Assembly: GCA_964607765.1 (NCBI GenBank)
Contig: CAZSNT010000011.1
Span: 33,255-97,254, forward strand
DNA: 64,000 nt
Direction: 5' to 3'
Source of the DNA: CAZSNT01 sp964607765
GTDB lineage: Bacteria > Verrucomicrobiota > Lentisphaeria > Oligosphaerales > JABHEG01
Every line of letters starts with the position of its first letter. Position 1 is the first letter of the stretch. The notes beneath the pieces were generated by a model, which saw only the letters and a program-made list of their open reading frames with translations, had not been told where the DNA came from and did no database searches. Made by a program: the position numbers and the translations under genes. This document shows positions 8,695-17,479 of the stretch, piece after piece.

Positions 8695-10164
8695 ATGCCC
8701 AACCGTTGCGGCAGGCCAAATATCCTGTTTGCCATTGCTGACGATGCATCGCATTGCAGTGCGTACGGACACGCCTTCGTGAACACCCGGCACTTCGACC
8801 GTGTCGCCAAGAAGGGCATCCTGTTCACGAACGCGTTCACCACCAACCCGAAGTGCGCGCCGTCCAGGGCCAGCATCCTGACCGGTCGTCACACGTGGCA
8901 GAACCGCGAATCCTGCCTGCACTGGAACTACTGGCCCGAGAACCTGCCGGTCTACACCGACCTGCTGGAGGACGCCGGCTACCACGTGGGCTACACCGGC
9001 AAAGGCTGGGGACCAGGCGATTGGAAACGCTGCGGCCGCACCCGCAATCCTGCAGGCCCCTGCTACGACGGGCAGACTCTCAAACCGCCGGCCGGCTCCA
9101 GAATCTCCCAGAAGGACTACGCCGCGAACTTCGAGGACTTCCTCACCGCCCGTCCGGATAACACGCCGTTCTACTTCTGGTACGGCGGCCACGAACCGCA
9201 CCGGGCCTACACGCCCGGCGAAGGCAGACGCCACGGCAAGCGCTTGGCAAGCGTCACGGAAGTGCCACCCTACTGGCCGCAGGAAGACGTGGTGCGTGAC
9301 GATATGCTCGACTACGCATTCGAAACCGAGTGGTTCGACAAGCAACTCGGCAAGATGCTCGCCAAGCTCAAACAGATTGGTGAACTGGACAACACGCTGG
9401 TCGTGGTCACGTCCGACAACGGCGCGCCCTTCCCGCGCGTCAAAGGTCAGATGTACGATGACGACTTCCGACTGCCCCTGGCGATCATGTGGCCGACTCG
9501 CATCCAAGCCGGCCGGACAGTCGATGACCTGGTCTGTTTCACCGATTTCGCACCGACCTTCCTCGAAGCTGCCGGCATCCTCGACACAGGCGCTGCGGAG
9601 TTCGCAACCGCCATCCCGGGCCGCAGTCTGTTCGACGTGTTCGGCGCCGAGGGCAGCGGCACGGTCACGCCCGACCGGCAGCGCGCCTACATGGGACGCG
9701 AACGCCACGACATGGGCCGTGAAGACGATCTCGGCTACCCCGTACGCTGTATCCGCACGCCCCGGCATCTTTACGTCCGTAACTTCGCCCCCGACCGCTG
9801 GCCGGCCGGGAACCCGGAAACCAACTACACCAACTGCGACAGCTCGCCGACCAAGACGCGGATCCTCGAGCTTTACGAGCACGCCGAAGACCACTACTGG
9901 CAGCTGTCCTTCGGCAAACGCCCGGCAGAAGAGCTCTACGACATCATCGACGACCCCTACTGCATGCAGAACCTGGCCGAGCAGGAGGAACTTCAGGAGC
10001 TGAAGGCGCAGCTCTGGGAGGAACTGAGAGCGGAACTGGAGCGCACCGGGGACCCACGGATTTCCGGCAACGGCGATGTATTCGAAAGCTACGAATACAT
10101 TGTCGACGCCCCCCACTCCTGGGCCAACTACCTGAAGAGCAAGTGGCACCCGCAAGGGTACTGA
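8695..10164 (+). CDS. Sulfatase (heparan N-sulfatase-like, S1 family)
   Basis: A 489-residue alkaline-phosphatase-superfamily sulfatase. The formylglycine motif is C54-APSR (KCAPSRASILTGR). DD at 16-17 supplies metal ligands, GKGWGPG near K103 replaces the usual GKWHLG, and TSDNGAPFPR carries the later metal-binding Asp-Asn. These features fit the subgroup resembling sulfamidase. No signal peptide follows the chosen ATG at 8695, which has a very good AGGGAGGA site; a longer reading from 8530 is open but lacks such a site. Without a signal it would act in the cytoplasm unless the start is further upstream. An anaerobic or aerobic maturase must activate the cysteine; none is in this window. Confidence 0.92.
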   Translation: MPNRCGRPNILFAIADDASHCSAYGHAFVNTRHFDRVAKKGILFTNAFTTNPKCAPSRASILTGRHTWQNRESCLHWNYWPENLPVYTDLLEDAGYHVGYTGKGWGPGDWKRCGRTRNPAGPCYDGQTLKPPAGSRISQKDYAANFEDFLTARPDNTPFYFWYGGHEPHRAYTPGEGRRHGKRLASVTEVPPYWPQEDVVRDDMLDYAFETEWFDKQLGKMLAKLKQIGELDNTLVVVTSDNGAPFPRVKGQMYDDDFRLPLAIMWPTRIQAGRTVDDLVCFTDFAPTFLEAAGILDTGAAEFATAIPGRSLFDVFGAEGSGTVTPDRQRAYMGRERHDMGREDDLGYPVRCIRTPRHLYVRNFAPDRWPAGNPETNYTNCDSSPTKTRILELYEHAEDHYWQLSFGKRPAEELYDIIDDPYCMQNLAEQEELQELKAQLWEELRAELERTGDPRISGNGDVFESYEYIVDAPHSWANYLKSKWHPQGY

Positions 10165-10454
10165 CTTCTGTGCCGTTCGGGGCCGAGTGGCCTACTGCCG
10201 GATGTACCGCGGGCGACCCCCGACCACCACCCGGCGTGTCACGCACTGCACCAACCCCACGCCGAGCTGCAGGCAACAGCGCACCGGAGCAAGAAGGCCC
10301 TTTCGCCGGTCGCCGTGACCATTGCACGGCTCCGCGCGCTGTCCGAAGTCGGCAGAGCCTGTCACCGGGGTGGTCAACACCACCGCAGCCAAGGTGTGCA
10401 AGTGCTGGGCCCGTGAGGACATTGCCTGCCCGGGACAACTGAGTTCGTTTTTTC
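10165..10454. other. Intergenic stretch with no recognisable feature
   Basis: This is about 290 bp between the sulfatase stop and the pseudopilin promoter. Both strands were read. Only short frames without family-like sequence or ribosome sites are present, and no convincing terminator follows the sulfatase. Confidence 0.5.
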
Positions 10455-10483
10455 TTGACTTTTGCAGCCGCTTTCACTAAACT
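10455..10483 (+). promoter_or_regulatory. Sigma-70 promoter of the first pseudopilin gene
   Basis: TTGACT at 10455-10460, a 17-bp spacer and TAAACT at 10478-10483, in an AT-richer patch that stands out from the GC-rich surroundings. Transcription would begin near 10490 and leave a leader of about 75 nt before the ATG at 10566, which has AAGGAG at 10550-10555. Confidence 0.55.
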
Positions 10484-10565
10484 ACAGCCCAACGTGACGA
10501 TCATTCCTACAGGCGTGCTCTGCCCCCGGGCACAGCACCGATACCCAACAAGGAGACGAACAGAG

Positions 10566-11309
10566 ATGAGTAACTCCCGGACTCCTCCCCCGCACCCAAA
10601 GCCCAAATTCACCCTGATCGAACTGTTGGTCGTGATTGCGATCATCGCAATCCTCGCCGCCATGCTGCTTCCGGCCCTGCAGAAAGCCAAGGGCAAGGCA
10701 CAGACCATCAGCTGCACGTCCAACCTCAAACAGGTCGGTCTGGCTTTGTCAATGTACGCCGATTCCAACGACGAGATCGTGCCCATGTGGCTCGACGTCT
10801 GGGCACAGCCCTGGCACTGGAAGCTCAAGGACCTGGCAGCCGACACCACGCTTTGGCAGTGCCCGACCCGCGTACGGCTCTTCCCCAACGGTGGTGCGAC
10901 CGACGATCCCAAGAACACCCCGTGGCCGCAGACCAATTACGACGGATCCTACCGCGTGGACTACGGCGTCAACATCCGCGGTTACAGGTGGAGCGCAACC
11001 CTTCCCGGGCGACGCGGGTTCGGTAACGCGTACTGGGATGACTCAACCTGGGGCAGGGCTGTCAAGCTCGCGCATATCCTCAGGCCGTCCGAGGTGATCT
11101 ATGCCGGGGACCGCTACCAGAGCGTGGCAGGGCAAAGCTGGATGTCTCAGAGCAAGATCAGCCCGGGCGAAGCGACTCCTAATCACGTCTACCAAGCGAT
11201 GGCCATCCACGACCCGTCGGGCGCCAACTACCTCATGGTGGACGGACGCGCCGGATGGATGTCGCAGACGAACTGCAGACAGCGCACCATGTGGGACATC
11301 GCCGACTGA
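10566..11309 (+). CDS. Stand-alone type II secretion-type pseudopilin
   Basis: A 247-residue protein with a class III prepilin leader. A short basic, Pro-rich N-terminus is followed by the cleavage and methylation segment KFTLIELLVVIAIIAILAAM, then LLPALQKAKGKAQ. Cleavage before the Phe and N-methylation by a prepilin peptidase are expected. The C-terminal globular domain ends with ANYLMVDGRAGW, like the H-x-DG-type tails of PVC pseudopilins. The gene has its own promoter and a strong terminator, so it is a single-gene transcription unit with no secretion operon around it. Lentisphaerota and Planctomycetota encode large families of such proteins; their substrates and functions are mostly unknown. 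A paralogue lies at 33287. Confidence 0.92.
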   Translation: MSNSRTPPPHPKPKFTLIELLVVIAIIAILAAMLLPALQKAKGKAQTISCTSNLKQVGLALSMYADSNDEIVPMWLDVWAQPWHWKLKDLAADTTLWQCPTRVRLFPNGGATDDPKNTPWPQTNYDGSYRVDYGVNIRGYRWSATLPGRRGFGNAYWDDSTWGRAVKLAHILRPSEVIYAGDRYQSVAGQSWMSQSKISPGEATPNHVYQAMAIHDPSGANYLMVDGRAGWMSQTNCRQRTMWDIAD

Positions 11310-11339
11310 GTCGACCGGCCCAAGCTCACTTGACACACA

Positions 11340-11376
11340 GACGGCCAGCCTGCCCAGGCTGGCCGTCTTTCTCTTT
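11340..11376 (+). terminator. Rho-independent terminator after the pseudopilin gene
   Basis: A perfect 12-bp stem (11340-11351 with 11356-11367, arms GACGGCCAGCCT and its complement) with a GCCC tetraloop, followed by TTTCTCTTT. It lies 30 bp after the stop codon. Confidence 0.9.
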
Positions 11377-11480
11377 GCCAGCAGCAGCAGCGGGACAGGA
11401 GCCGGCCCACTTGGCTCGGGCCGGAACTCGCGGTATTGTTAGGCCCGTGAGCCGCCGGACCAGCAGGAAAGGGATTGGAC

Positions 11481-11948
11481 ATGGCCGACATACCGTTGCG
11501 CATCCTGGTACTCAACGGCCCAAATCTGCAGTTGCTCGGCCGACGCGAGCCTGCGGTCTACGGCTCCCAGACGCTGGAGGACATTGAGGAGCGTGTCGCC
11601 CGGACGGCGGCCAGCCTGGGCGTTCTGGTTGACTGCCGGCAGTCAAACCACGAAGGGGAGCTGGTCGATTGGATAGGACGCGCCATGGACACTTTCGACG
11701 GGTTGGTAATCAACCCGGGCGCTTACACCCACACCAGCGTCGCGCTGCGCGACGCCATCGCAGGTACGGGGCTGTGCGCGGTGGAAGTGCACATCAGCAA
11801 CGTGGCTGCCCGTGAGGAGTTCCGGCACCGCTCCCTGACCGCCCCCGTGTGCCTGGGACAGGTGAGCGGATTCGGCCTTGCCGGCTACGAGTGGGCGTTG
11901 CGCGGGTTGATCGAGCACCTTGGCACCCCGGGCGCTGCACAGCAGTGA
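11481..11948 (+). CDS. aroQ: Type II 3-dehydroquinate dehydratase
   Basis: The enzyme dehydrates 3-dehydroquinate to 3-dehydroshikimate in the shikimate pathway (cytoplasmic dodecamer). At 155 residues it has the usual length. Family signatures are LVLNGPNLQLLGRREPAVYG with the catalytic tyrosine Y27, QSNHEGELVDWI, VINPGAYTHTSVALRDA and the catalytic histidine in VEVHISN. The ATG at 11481 is preferred over the TTG at 11475 because AGGAAAGGG ends about 8 nt before it. The gene follows the terminator of the pseudopilin and precedes the Asp23 gene after a 165-bp gap. It is ordinary in every respect. Confidence 0.96.
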   Translation: MADIPLRILVLNGPNLQLLGRREPAVYGSQTLEDIEERVARTAASLGVLVDCRQSNHEGELVDWIGRAMDTFDGLVINPGAYTHTSVALRDAIAGTGLCAVEVHISNVAAREEFRHRSLTAPVCLGQVSGFGLAGYEWALRGLIEHLGTPGAAQQ

Positions 11949-12113
11949 ATCGGTCCGAGGCCAAGCCGCTGCGTCGAGCGTTCAAAGCGGCCCTTTTCCG
12001 GTTCGTAACATACTGAATGTAGCCTCTTTGCCAAAGGCGGACCAGACGCTACAGTACCGTTGTTCTGGCAGTGAACAGCGCCAAGCGAACAACCTGACTG
12101 AGGAGTACATAGA

Positions 12114-12563
12114 ATGGTGGACGAGACAGGCAAGAACAGTGTTGAGGAACCGGAAGTCACGGTACCGGAGATCATCAGTGAGGAAGTCAACGAAGCCGGC
12201 ACGATCCGGATCTCGGAGAATGTCATTGCGGCCGTTGTGCGCAAGTACACATTGGAGGTGGACGGCGTAATCGGGTTCGCCGCGGGCGGCTTCGGCGGCG
12301 CACTCGCCGACATGATCCACAAACGCCGGTACGAGAGCAGCGTGATGGTGAACCTCGAGGGCGACGCGGTCAATATCGCGGTCACGCTCGTCCTGCAGTT
12401 CGGGGTGCGCATCCCCGACGTGGCAGCCAATGTCCAGGACGTGGTGCGCTCGCAGGTCAAGGAACTCACCGGCAAGAATGTGACCAAGGTCGATGTGATT
12501 GTGCAGGACCTGCAGGAGGAAGCAGCCCCTGAGCCCGACATCACCGAAACGATCAACGAGTAG
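12114..12563 (+). CDS. Asp23/Gls24 family envelope stress protein
   Basis: A 149-residue protein. After an acidic N-terminus (1-27) comes the Asp23 domain GTIRISENVIAAVVRKYTLEVDGV..., with the typical later motif NIAVTLVLQFGVRIPDVAANVQ and VKELTGKNVTKVDVIVQDL. In Firmicutes such proteins gather at the membrane through AmaP and respond to envelope stress. The start ATG at 12114 has AGGAG 8 nt upstream. The next gene, 9 bp downstream, encodes a membrane-anchor-like protein, so the pair is probably one functional unit. Its role in PVC bacteria is not established. Confidence 0.9.
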   Translation: MVDETGKNSVEEPEVTVPEIISEEVNEAGTIRISENVIAAVVRKYTLEVDGVIGFAAGGFGGALADMIHKRRYESSVMVNLEGDAVNIAVTLVLQFGVRIPDVAANVQDVVRSQVKELTGKNVTKVDVIVQDLQEEAAPEPDITETINE

Positions 12564-12572
12564 AGGCAGATC

Positions 12573-13340
12573 ATGCTGGAGCGACTGAGCAACTGGTCAA
12601 CGAAACTGCTTGGCACCACAGCGGGAGCAGAGAGCCCTGAAACCGCCCAGGTTGCGCTCGAAGCCTTGAACAAGGGCTTTGCCCAAGGCTTCGTCGTCGC
12701 CGCCGCGCTCGGTGCCCTTTGCGTTCTGACTGCCGTGCTCGTCTGGGCGCTGTGCCGCAGCGGCCAACGTCGCGGCCGCGTCACGATCCAGACTGTGGAC
12801 AGCGAGCTTGGCAGCCTGTACATCACAGTCAATGCCATCCGCGAGTTTGTGACCCGGATTCTGTGCGAGTTCCAGGAGGCGTCGTTGCGGAATGTGTCGC
12901 TGCGGCCCGGCGCGCGCGGCTTCTGGGCGCGTTTCTTCAGCCTCCTGACGTTCCGCAAACCGGATTCGCGCTGGGTCCTGACCATTGAAGCCGATGCTCT
13001 GCCGACGACCGACCTGGTGGCGTTGCAGGCGAAGGTGAGTCAGCGCGTTCTGGAAGAAGCCGGCACCAAAATGGGGACCAATTTCGGGCGTGTCGACATC
13101 GTCATCCACAGCTATTCGGCCAAGCAGGCGAAGATTGACAAGCAGACACGCCGGGCCGGCGCCCAGCCTATTCCTCAGCAAGCCCTGCCCCCGGACGAGC
13201 CGCCGGAGCAACTCCCCGAAGACGCCACGACGCTCGCGGACGATGTCCCGCGCGAAGTGGAACTCCTGCCTTTCGACGGCGACGATGCCGCCCTGGCAGT
13301 GGCAGAGGACGTAACGGACAGTGGTGACGCGGATCGGTGA
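12573..13340 (+). CDS. AmaP-like membrane anchor for Asp23 protein
   Basis: A 255-residue protein with one hydrophobic segment (about 38-62, FAQGFVVAAALGALCVLTAV). It is followed by a domain with SELGSLYITVNAIREFVTRI and a late VSQRVLEEAGTKMGTNFGRVDIVIHSY, the arrangement of alkaline-shock membrane anchor AmaP and related proteins. The C-terminal 75 residues are Pro/Asp/Glu-rich and probably disordered. It begins 9 bp after the Asp23 gene and is certainly co-transcribed. In the Gram-positive model the anchor recruits Asp23 to the membrane; that function is inferred here from gene order and topology. Confidence 0.7.
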   Translation: MLERLSNWSTKLLGTTAGAESPETAQVALEALNKGFAQGFVVAAALGALCVLTAVLVWALCRSGQRRGRVTIQTVDSELGSLYITVNAIREFVTRILCEFQEASLRNVSLRPGARGFWARFFSLLTFRKPDSRWVLTIEADALPTTDLVALQAKVSQRVLEEAGTKMGTNFGRVDIVIHSYSAKQAKIDKQTRRAGAQPIPQQALPPDEPPEQLPEDATTLADDVPREVELLPFDGDDAALAVAEDVTDSGDADR

Positions 13341-13453
13341 TTCGCTGTTCGGTATCCGTTGCTCGTTGTTCGTCGTGCTCGGGAACGTCGTGCCGGGCAG
13401 GCCGTCCCAAGGGGGAGAGGACGCGGGCAGTCACGCGGGTCAGATCTCCCGCT

Positions 13454-13766
13454 CCAACGAGGCAAGCTCGTTGGGGGCGCTTTGAGGCGCGTGCAGCCTG
13501 ATCACGCCAACGAGGCAAGCTCGTTGGGGGCGCTTTGAGGCGCGTGCAGCCTGATCACGCCNNNNNNNNNNNNNNNNNNNNNNNNNNNNNNNNNNNNNNN
13601 NNNNNNNNNNNNNNNNNNNNNNNNNNNNNNNNNNNNNNNNNNNNNNNNNNNNNNNNNNNNNCCAACGAGGCAAGCTCGTTGGGGGCGCTTTGAGGCGCGT
13701 GCAGCCTGATCACGCCAACGAGGCAAGCTCGTTGGGGGCGCTTTGAGGCGTTTCCAGCCTGGTCAC
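13454..13766. repeat. 53-bp tandem repeat array, each unit with a palindrome, interrupted by an assembly gap
   Basis: Units begin at 13454, 13507, 13560 (running into the gap), 13662 and 13715, all spaced exactly 53 bp. Each starts with CCAACGAG-GCAAG-CTCGTTGG, an 8-bp perfect inverted repeat with a 5-nt loop, and then GCGC-TTTGAG-GCGC, a second small hairpin. The last copy decays after 13750. The true copy number is hidden by the 100-N gap. There are no unique spacers, so this is not a CRISPR. The flanking 13341-13453 and 13767-13786 hold no gene. Confidence 0.9.
13562..13661. other. Assembly gap (100 N)
   Basis: Exactly 100 unknown bases inside the 53-bp repeat array. The round number is a scaffolder placeholder, so the real distance is unknown. 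Confidence 0.98.
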
Positions 13767-13786
13767 TGCCGCGGTTTCCCCGCGCC

Positions 13787-14482
13787 TCACGCTTCGCCGT
13801 GCAGGAACTCTTCCCGTTCGTACGTCAGCACCAGTCGCATGACTTCTTCCGCCGCATCGCACGCTTTGCAGAGCTCGACGAACTCTTCGTGCCGCAACAG
13901 GTGCGCGAGCCGGCCCATCAGGTGCAGATGCATCTCGATGTTCTGACTGCAGAGCATGAAGAAAAGGTGGACAGGCTCGCCGTCCGATGCACCGTACTCC
14001 ACGCCGTCCACACTCCGCCCGAACACGATGATGGCCGGAGCTCGCAGTGTGGTCACCGGATCCCGGGGATGGGGGAGCGCCAAGCCGTTGCCCACAGCGG
14101 TGCTGAGCAGTTTCTCCCGAGCCAGCAGCGTAGTCTGCAGATTCTGCAGATCCAGGATCAGTCCCTTCAAAAGCCTGACATCCGCCAGTTCCTTGACAAC
14201 TCCCTCCACATCGGTGGCCTTCATGTCCATGACCATCCGATCCATGTTCATCACACGGCTGAGCGTGATGCCCTGATGCGACGAAGCCGGCGCCCAGACG
14301 GGCGGCGGCGGAATCTCCGCCGAAGAGTTCTGCGGAAAGAACAGGGCATCGATCTGGCTGCTGTTAAAGCGCCACTGACCACCAATCCTGGCGCCCTGCA
14401 GATGTCCCGAGTCCACCATTTCGGTGATCGTCCGCTCGGAGACTCGGAGATAGTCGGCCAGCTCTTTCAAGGTCAGAATCAT
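13787..14482 (-). CDS. Excisionase-type HTH fused to a PTS EIIA (fructose/nitrogen type) domain
   Basis: 231 residues. Residues 1-55 (MILTLKELADYLRVSERTIT...GGQWRFNSSQIDALF) are a MerR/excisionase-like DNA-binding domain. Residues 80-231 are a PTS IIA type-2 domain with the phosphorylatable histidine H138 in GNGLALPHPRDP. EIIA domains normally pass phosphate from HPr to a sugar permease or, as PtsN, regulate other proteins; joined to an HTH it is probably a phosphorylation-controlled DNA-binding protein. The ATG at 14482 has GAGGA upstream; longer readings are not family-like. It is divergent from the GspE-like gene, with 216 bp between. No PTS permease, HPr or EI gene is in the window. Confidence 0.85.
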   Translation of the reverse strand: MILTLKELADYLRVSERTITEMVDSGHLQGARIGGQWRFNSSQIDALFFPQNSSAEIPPPPVWAPASSHQGITLSRVMNMDRMVMDMKATDVEGVVKELADVRLLKGLILDLQNLQTTLLAREKLLSTAVGNGLALPHPRDPVTTLRAPAIIVFGRSVDGVEYGASDGEPVHLFFMLCSQNIEMHLHLMGRLAHLLRHEEFVELCKACDAAEEVMRLVLTYEREEFLHGEA

Positions 14483-14698
14483 TTGCAATCCTCGCGCTTG
14501 CGCGTTATCTGAATACGGCGTATCGACGCAGCAGTCGGAAGGGCCCGCCCCACCCCGGCATCTCCCGCACCCCGGCGAACGGGGTTGGCGGCAACACAGA
14601 CGCCCAAATATAGGGCTTACTGGTCCGATGCAAGGTGGGCTCCCGCTTTTTCGCTCGAGCAGCACCACGAACCGTTACCGGGAACAGAACACAACGCA

Positions 14699-17455
14699 AT
14701 GTGGAAAGTGCTTACAGTCATCGCCGCACTGTTGCTCGGCATCTCTGCCGCCCAGGCCGAGCGCATTCCCTTGCGCGACGGCGAAGTTCTCGACCGAGAG
14801 GTCCGAGGGCATACCGACCGTGGTGTGATGGTCGAGATCCCCGGCGGCAACATGGTCATTCCGTGGCAGCAGATCAGCCCCTCGTACCCGGATCATCCGG
14901 ATCACGAGGACGTGCGGCCCCGGCGGCCGCGCCGGCCGCCGCCGTCACAGCAGCCGACTGCGCCTGAGCCTGAGTCCGAGTCGGCCGTGGAGGAACAGCC
15001 GCCGGCCATGTCGCCGTTCGAGGACGATTTCTCCAAAGCGCTGCTCTTCGCGCTCGCCCTGTTCTGGTCCCACATTCTCAGCGTCTGGCTTGTCAGCCGT
15101 GAGAATCTGCTCAGCGGCGCCCCGGCGCAGGCGTGGAACCTGGCAGCGCTGATGTTCGGCCTGCCCGTTGCCGTGATCTTCATGCTCAAGTACAAAGGTA
15201 TCAGGCAGATGTTCCGGTTCCGGCGCACGGGCGGCGGCGCTCCCTCGGAACCGGCCGAGTGCTGCCTGTACACGTGGGACAACCAGCCTCTGTCATCCAC
15301 GAACCGCAAGATATCAGGCGGTCTGGCGCTGGCAGGCGAGATCCTGGGCAAGGCCGTGGAGTTGAACGCCAGCGATGTTCACTTCGACACCGCAACGGAC
15401 GGTGTGAGAGTGGGCATGCGCGTTGACGGCACGTTGCGTGCCCCTCAGGTACTGGACCCGGACGACGGCAAGAAGGCCATGGCTGCGATCCGCATGGCGG
15501 CAGGCATGGACCTGGCCAAGATCCACGAGTCCCAGGACGGCGCCTGCCACATGTCGTACGGCAGCGACTGGTTCGACCTGCGTATCGCCCGGGCGTGGGC
15601 TGTCAATGGCGAAACGCTGGTCATCCGCGTGCTCAAGGCCGGGGGCCTGGGCGGCGGGTTCGAGGACCTGGGCCTGCTCAAGTCGCAGGTCGCCATCCTC
15701 CGCAGCCTGACGCGTGAAACGGCCGGCATCATCATCATGGCCGGCCCGACCGGCTCCGGCAAGACTAGCACGATCTACGCCATGCTCCGCAGAGTGGTAG
15801 GCACAGGCAGGAACATCCTGACCATCGAGGATCCGGTCGAGTATCGCCTCGACGGCGCCACACAGATTTCTCTGAACTCACGGTCCGGCAATACGTTCGC
15901 CGATGCACTCAAAGCGTCGATGCGACACGACCCGGATGTCATCCTTGTCGGTGAGATCCGGGATTCGGCGGCCATGGATGTTGCGTTCCAGGCCGCGTTG
16001 ACGGGGCACCTGGTTTTCACCACGCTGCACGCCACGTCCGTCCTGGCCACGTACGGACGTCTGCACGAGCTCGGGCTCAGCTCCTACATGATCAACACCG
16101 GCCTCAAGGCAATGATCTGTCAGCGTCTGGTCCGAATGCTCTGCCCAAGCTGCAGGAAGCCTTACATCCCGGACTTGGACGAGCTCCAGTTCTGGGGGCT
16201 GAACGCGAAGGAGAGTGAAGGACGCTGTTTCTACGAAGCGGTCGGATGCCCCCTGTGCGATGGCGCGGGCTATCGCGGCCGACGCGGCGTCTACCGTGTT
16301 CTGGCCATGAACAACCAGATCCGGGCCATGGTTCAGCCGGACGTGGCAACAGGCGAACTGCAGGCAATCGTCGAGAAGCACGCCACAGGCCACGTTGTGG
16401 ACTACGCCCGCGAATTCCTCTGGCAGGGCGTCACATCACCTACCGAACTGCAGAACACCTTTGATATGTTCGACTTCGGCAAACGCTTGGCGGGAAGCGT
16501 TGCGCCTGCGCCCTCGGCCCCGACGGGCACGGCACCCGCGGCCCACACGCCCGCAGCAGCTCCCATGCCCACGCCGCAACCCGCACCCGGGCCACCACCG
16601 ATTGGCCATCCTCCCGCGCCGGGCGCTGCTGTACCCCATGCCCCGCCTGGTCCGGCGCCCGCAGGCCATGCGCCACCGGCAGCTCACATGCCGCCGCCAC
16701 AGCCCGCGCCCGCGGCGCAGCCGGTCAGCCATCCCCCCGTGCCGGGCGTTCCTGCGCCACCTGCTCCGGCAGACGGCGCACCCGCCCCCGCGCCCGTGCC
16801 CCAGCCGCAGGCTGCGTCCCCATCTGCAACGCCCCCGGCCCAGCCGCCGCCGGTCGGCACGCCAACGGCGCCCGGGACGCCGCCGCCCATGCCAAGCCCC
16901 TCCTACGCCCCCCCCGCCGCGGAACCGACGGCAGGAACGATTGCCGTGCCGCCTCCGTTTGCGACACACGAGCCGCAGCCGATCCCGCGTGCTGACGTCA
17001 ACCCGCCCGTGCCAGGGCCTGCCACTGATGAGACTGTTGCGACACCCCCACCATTCGCAGAGCCGGTCCAGCACCCGCCGCACTCGCTGCCTCCTCAGCC
17101 GGCACCCCCACATCCTCCCTCAGCCGGAGGACCGGGACCGGCTCAAAGCCAGACTGCCGGCACGGTGCCCATCGAATCGCCTTTCACCGATCTTCCGGAC
17201 GCAGTCCCGGTGGACAGCCCGAGCACCGGGCTGCCCGGGCAGGATGATGCGGACCGAGCGCCGACCCCGCCGGTCGGGCTCAAGCCTGCAGACCCCAACG
17301 CGCCCCAGCGCCTGGCCACACCGCCCGAACGCGGGCCCATGCGCGACACAGCACCCCAGAGCGCCATGACGAGGATCCCGCTCGTGCGCCGAAAACCGGC
17401 GCCGCCGGACGCTGCACAGCCAAACGCGCAACCACCTGACGTGCCGTCAGGCTAG
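14699..17455 (+). CDS. Membrane-anchored GspE/PilB-type ATPase with a Pro-rich tail
   Basis: 918 residues with an unusual layout. There is a signal peptide (1-20, cut near AQA-ER), a small periplasmic-type segment, two hydrophobic helices (about 114-130 and 145-163), then a type II/IV secretion ATPase. Walker A is GPTGSGKT at 349-356, the Asp box TIEDPVEYRLDG, Walker B VILVGEIRD, the His box HLVFTTLHAT, and the zinc site C482/C485 with C517/C520. The C-terminal 310 or so residues (from 600) are Pro/Ala-rich and low complexity. Ordinary GspE/PilB proteins are cytosolic and lack both the leader and the tail. The ATG at 14699 opens a clear signal peptide, so it was chosen over upstream frames. 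A small membrane protein gene follows after 24 bp. Confidence 0.85.
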   Translation: MWKVLTVIAALLLGISAAQAERIPLRDGEVLDREVRGHTDRGVMVEIPGGNMVIPWQQISPSYPDHPDHEDVRPRRPRRPPPSQQPTAPEPESESAVEEQPPAMSPFEDDFSKALLFALALFWSHILSVWLVSRENLLSGAPAQAWNLAALMFGLPVAVIFMLKYKGIRQMFRFRRTGGGAPSEPAECCLYTWDNQPLSSTNRKISGGLALAGEILGKAVELNASDVHFDTATDGVRVGMRVDGTLRAPQVLDPDDGKKAMAAIRMAAGMDLAKIHESQDGACHMSYGSDWFDLRIARAWAVNGETLVIRVLKAGGLGGGFEDLGLLKSQVAILRSLTRETAGIIIMAGPTGSGKTSTIYAMLRRVVGTGRNILTIEDPVEYRLDGATQISLNSRSGNTFADALKASMRHDPDVILVGEIRDSAAMDVAFQAALTGHLVFTTLHATSVLATYGRLHELGLSSYMINTGLKAMICQRLVRMLCPSCRKPYIPDLDELQFWGLNAKESEGRCFYEAVGCPLCDGAGYRGRRGVYRVLAMNNQIRAMVQPDVATGELQAIVEKHATGHVVDYAREFLWQGVTSPTELQNTFDMFDFGKRLAGSVAPAPSAPTGTAPAAHTPAAAPMPTPQPAPGPPPIGHPPAPGAAVPHAPPGPAPAGHAPPAAHMPPPQPAPAAQPVSHPPVPGVPAPPAPADGAPAPAPVPQPQAASPSATPPAQPPPVGTPTAPGTPPPMPSPSYAPPAAEPTAGTIAVPPPFATHEPQPIPRADVNPPVPGPATDETVATPPPFAEPVQHPPHSLPPQPAPPHPPSAGGPGPAQSQTAGTVPIESPFTDLPDAVPVDSPSTGLPGQDDADRAPTPPVGLKPADPNAPQRLATPPERGPMRDTAPQSAMTRIPLVRRKPAPPDAAQPNAQPPDVPSG

Positions 17456-17479
17456 CCTGTTCACACAACGGAGACTGTG

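Noticed and set aside
13454..13766. CRISPR array
   Set aside because: Units are contiguous 53-bp repeats without unique spacers, and no cas-like gene is near.
16436..17113. Arg/Gly-rich frame opposite the Pro-rich tail of the GspE-like gene
   Set aside because: Antisense of a Pro/Ala-rich coding stretch; no start signal and only low complexity.
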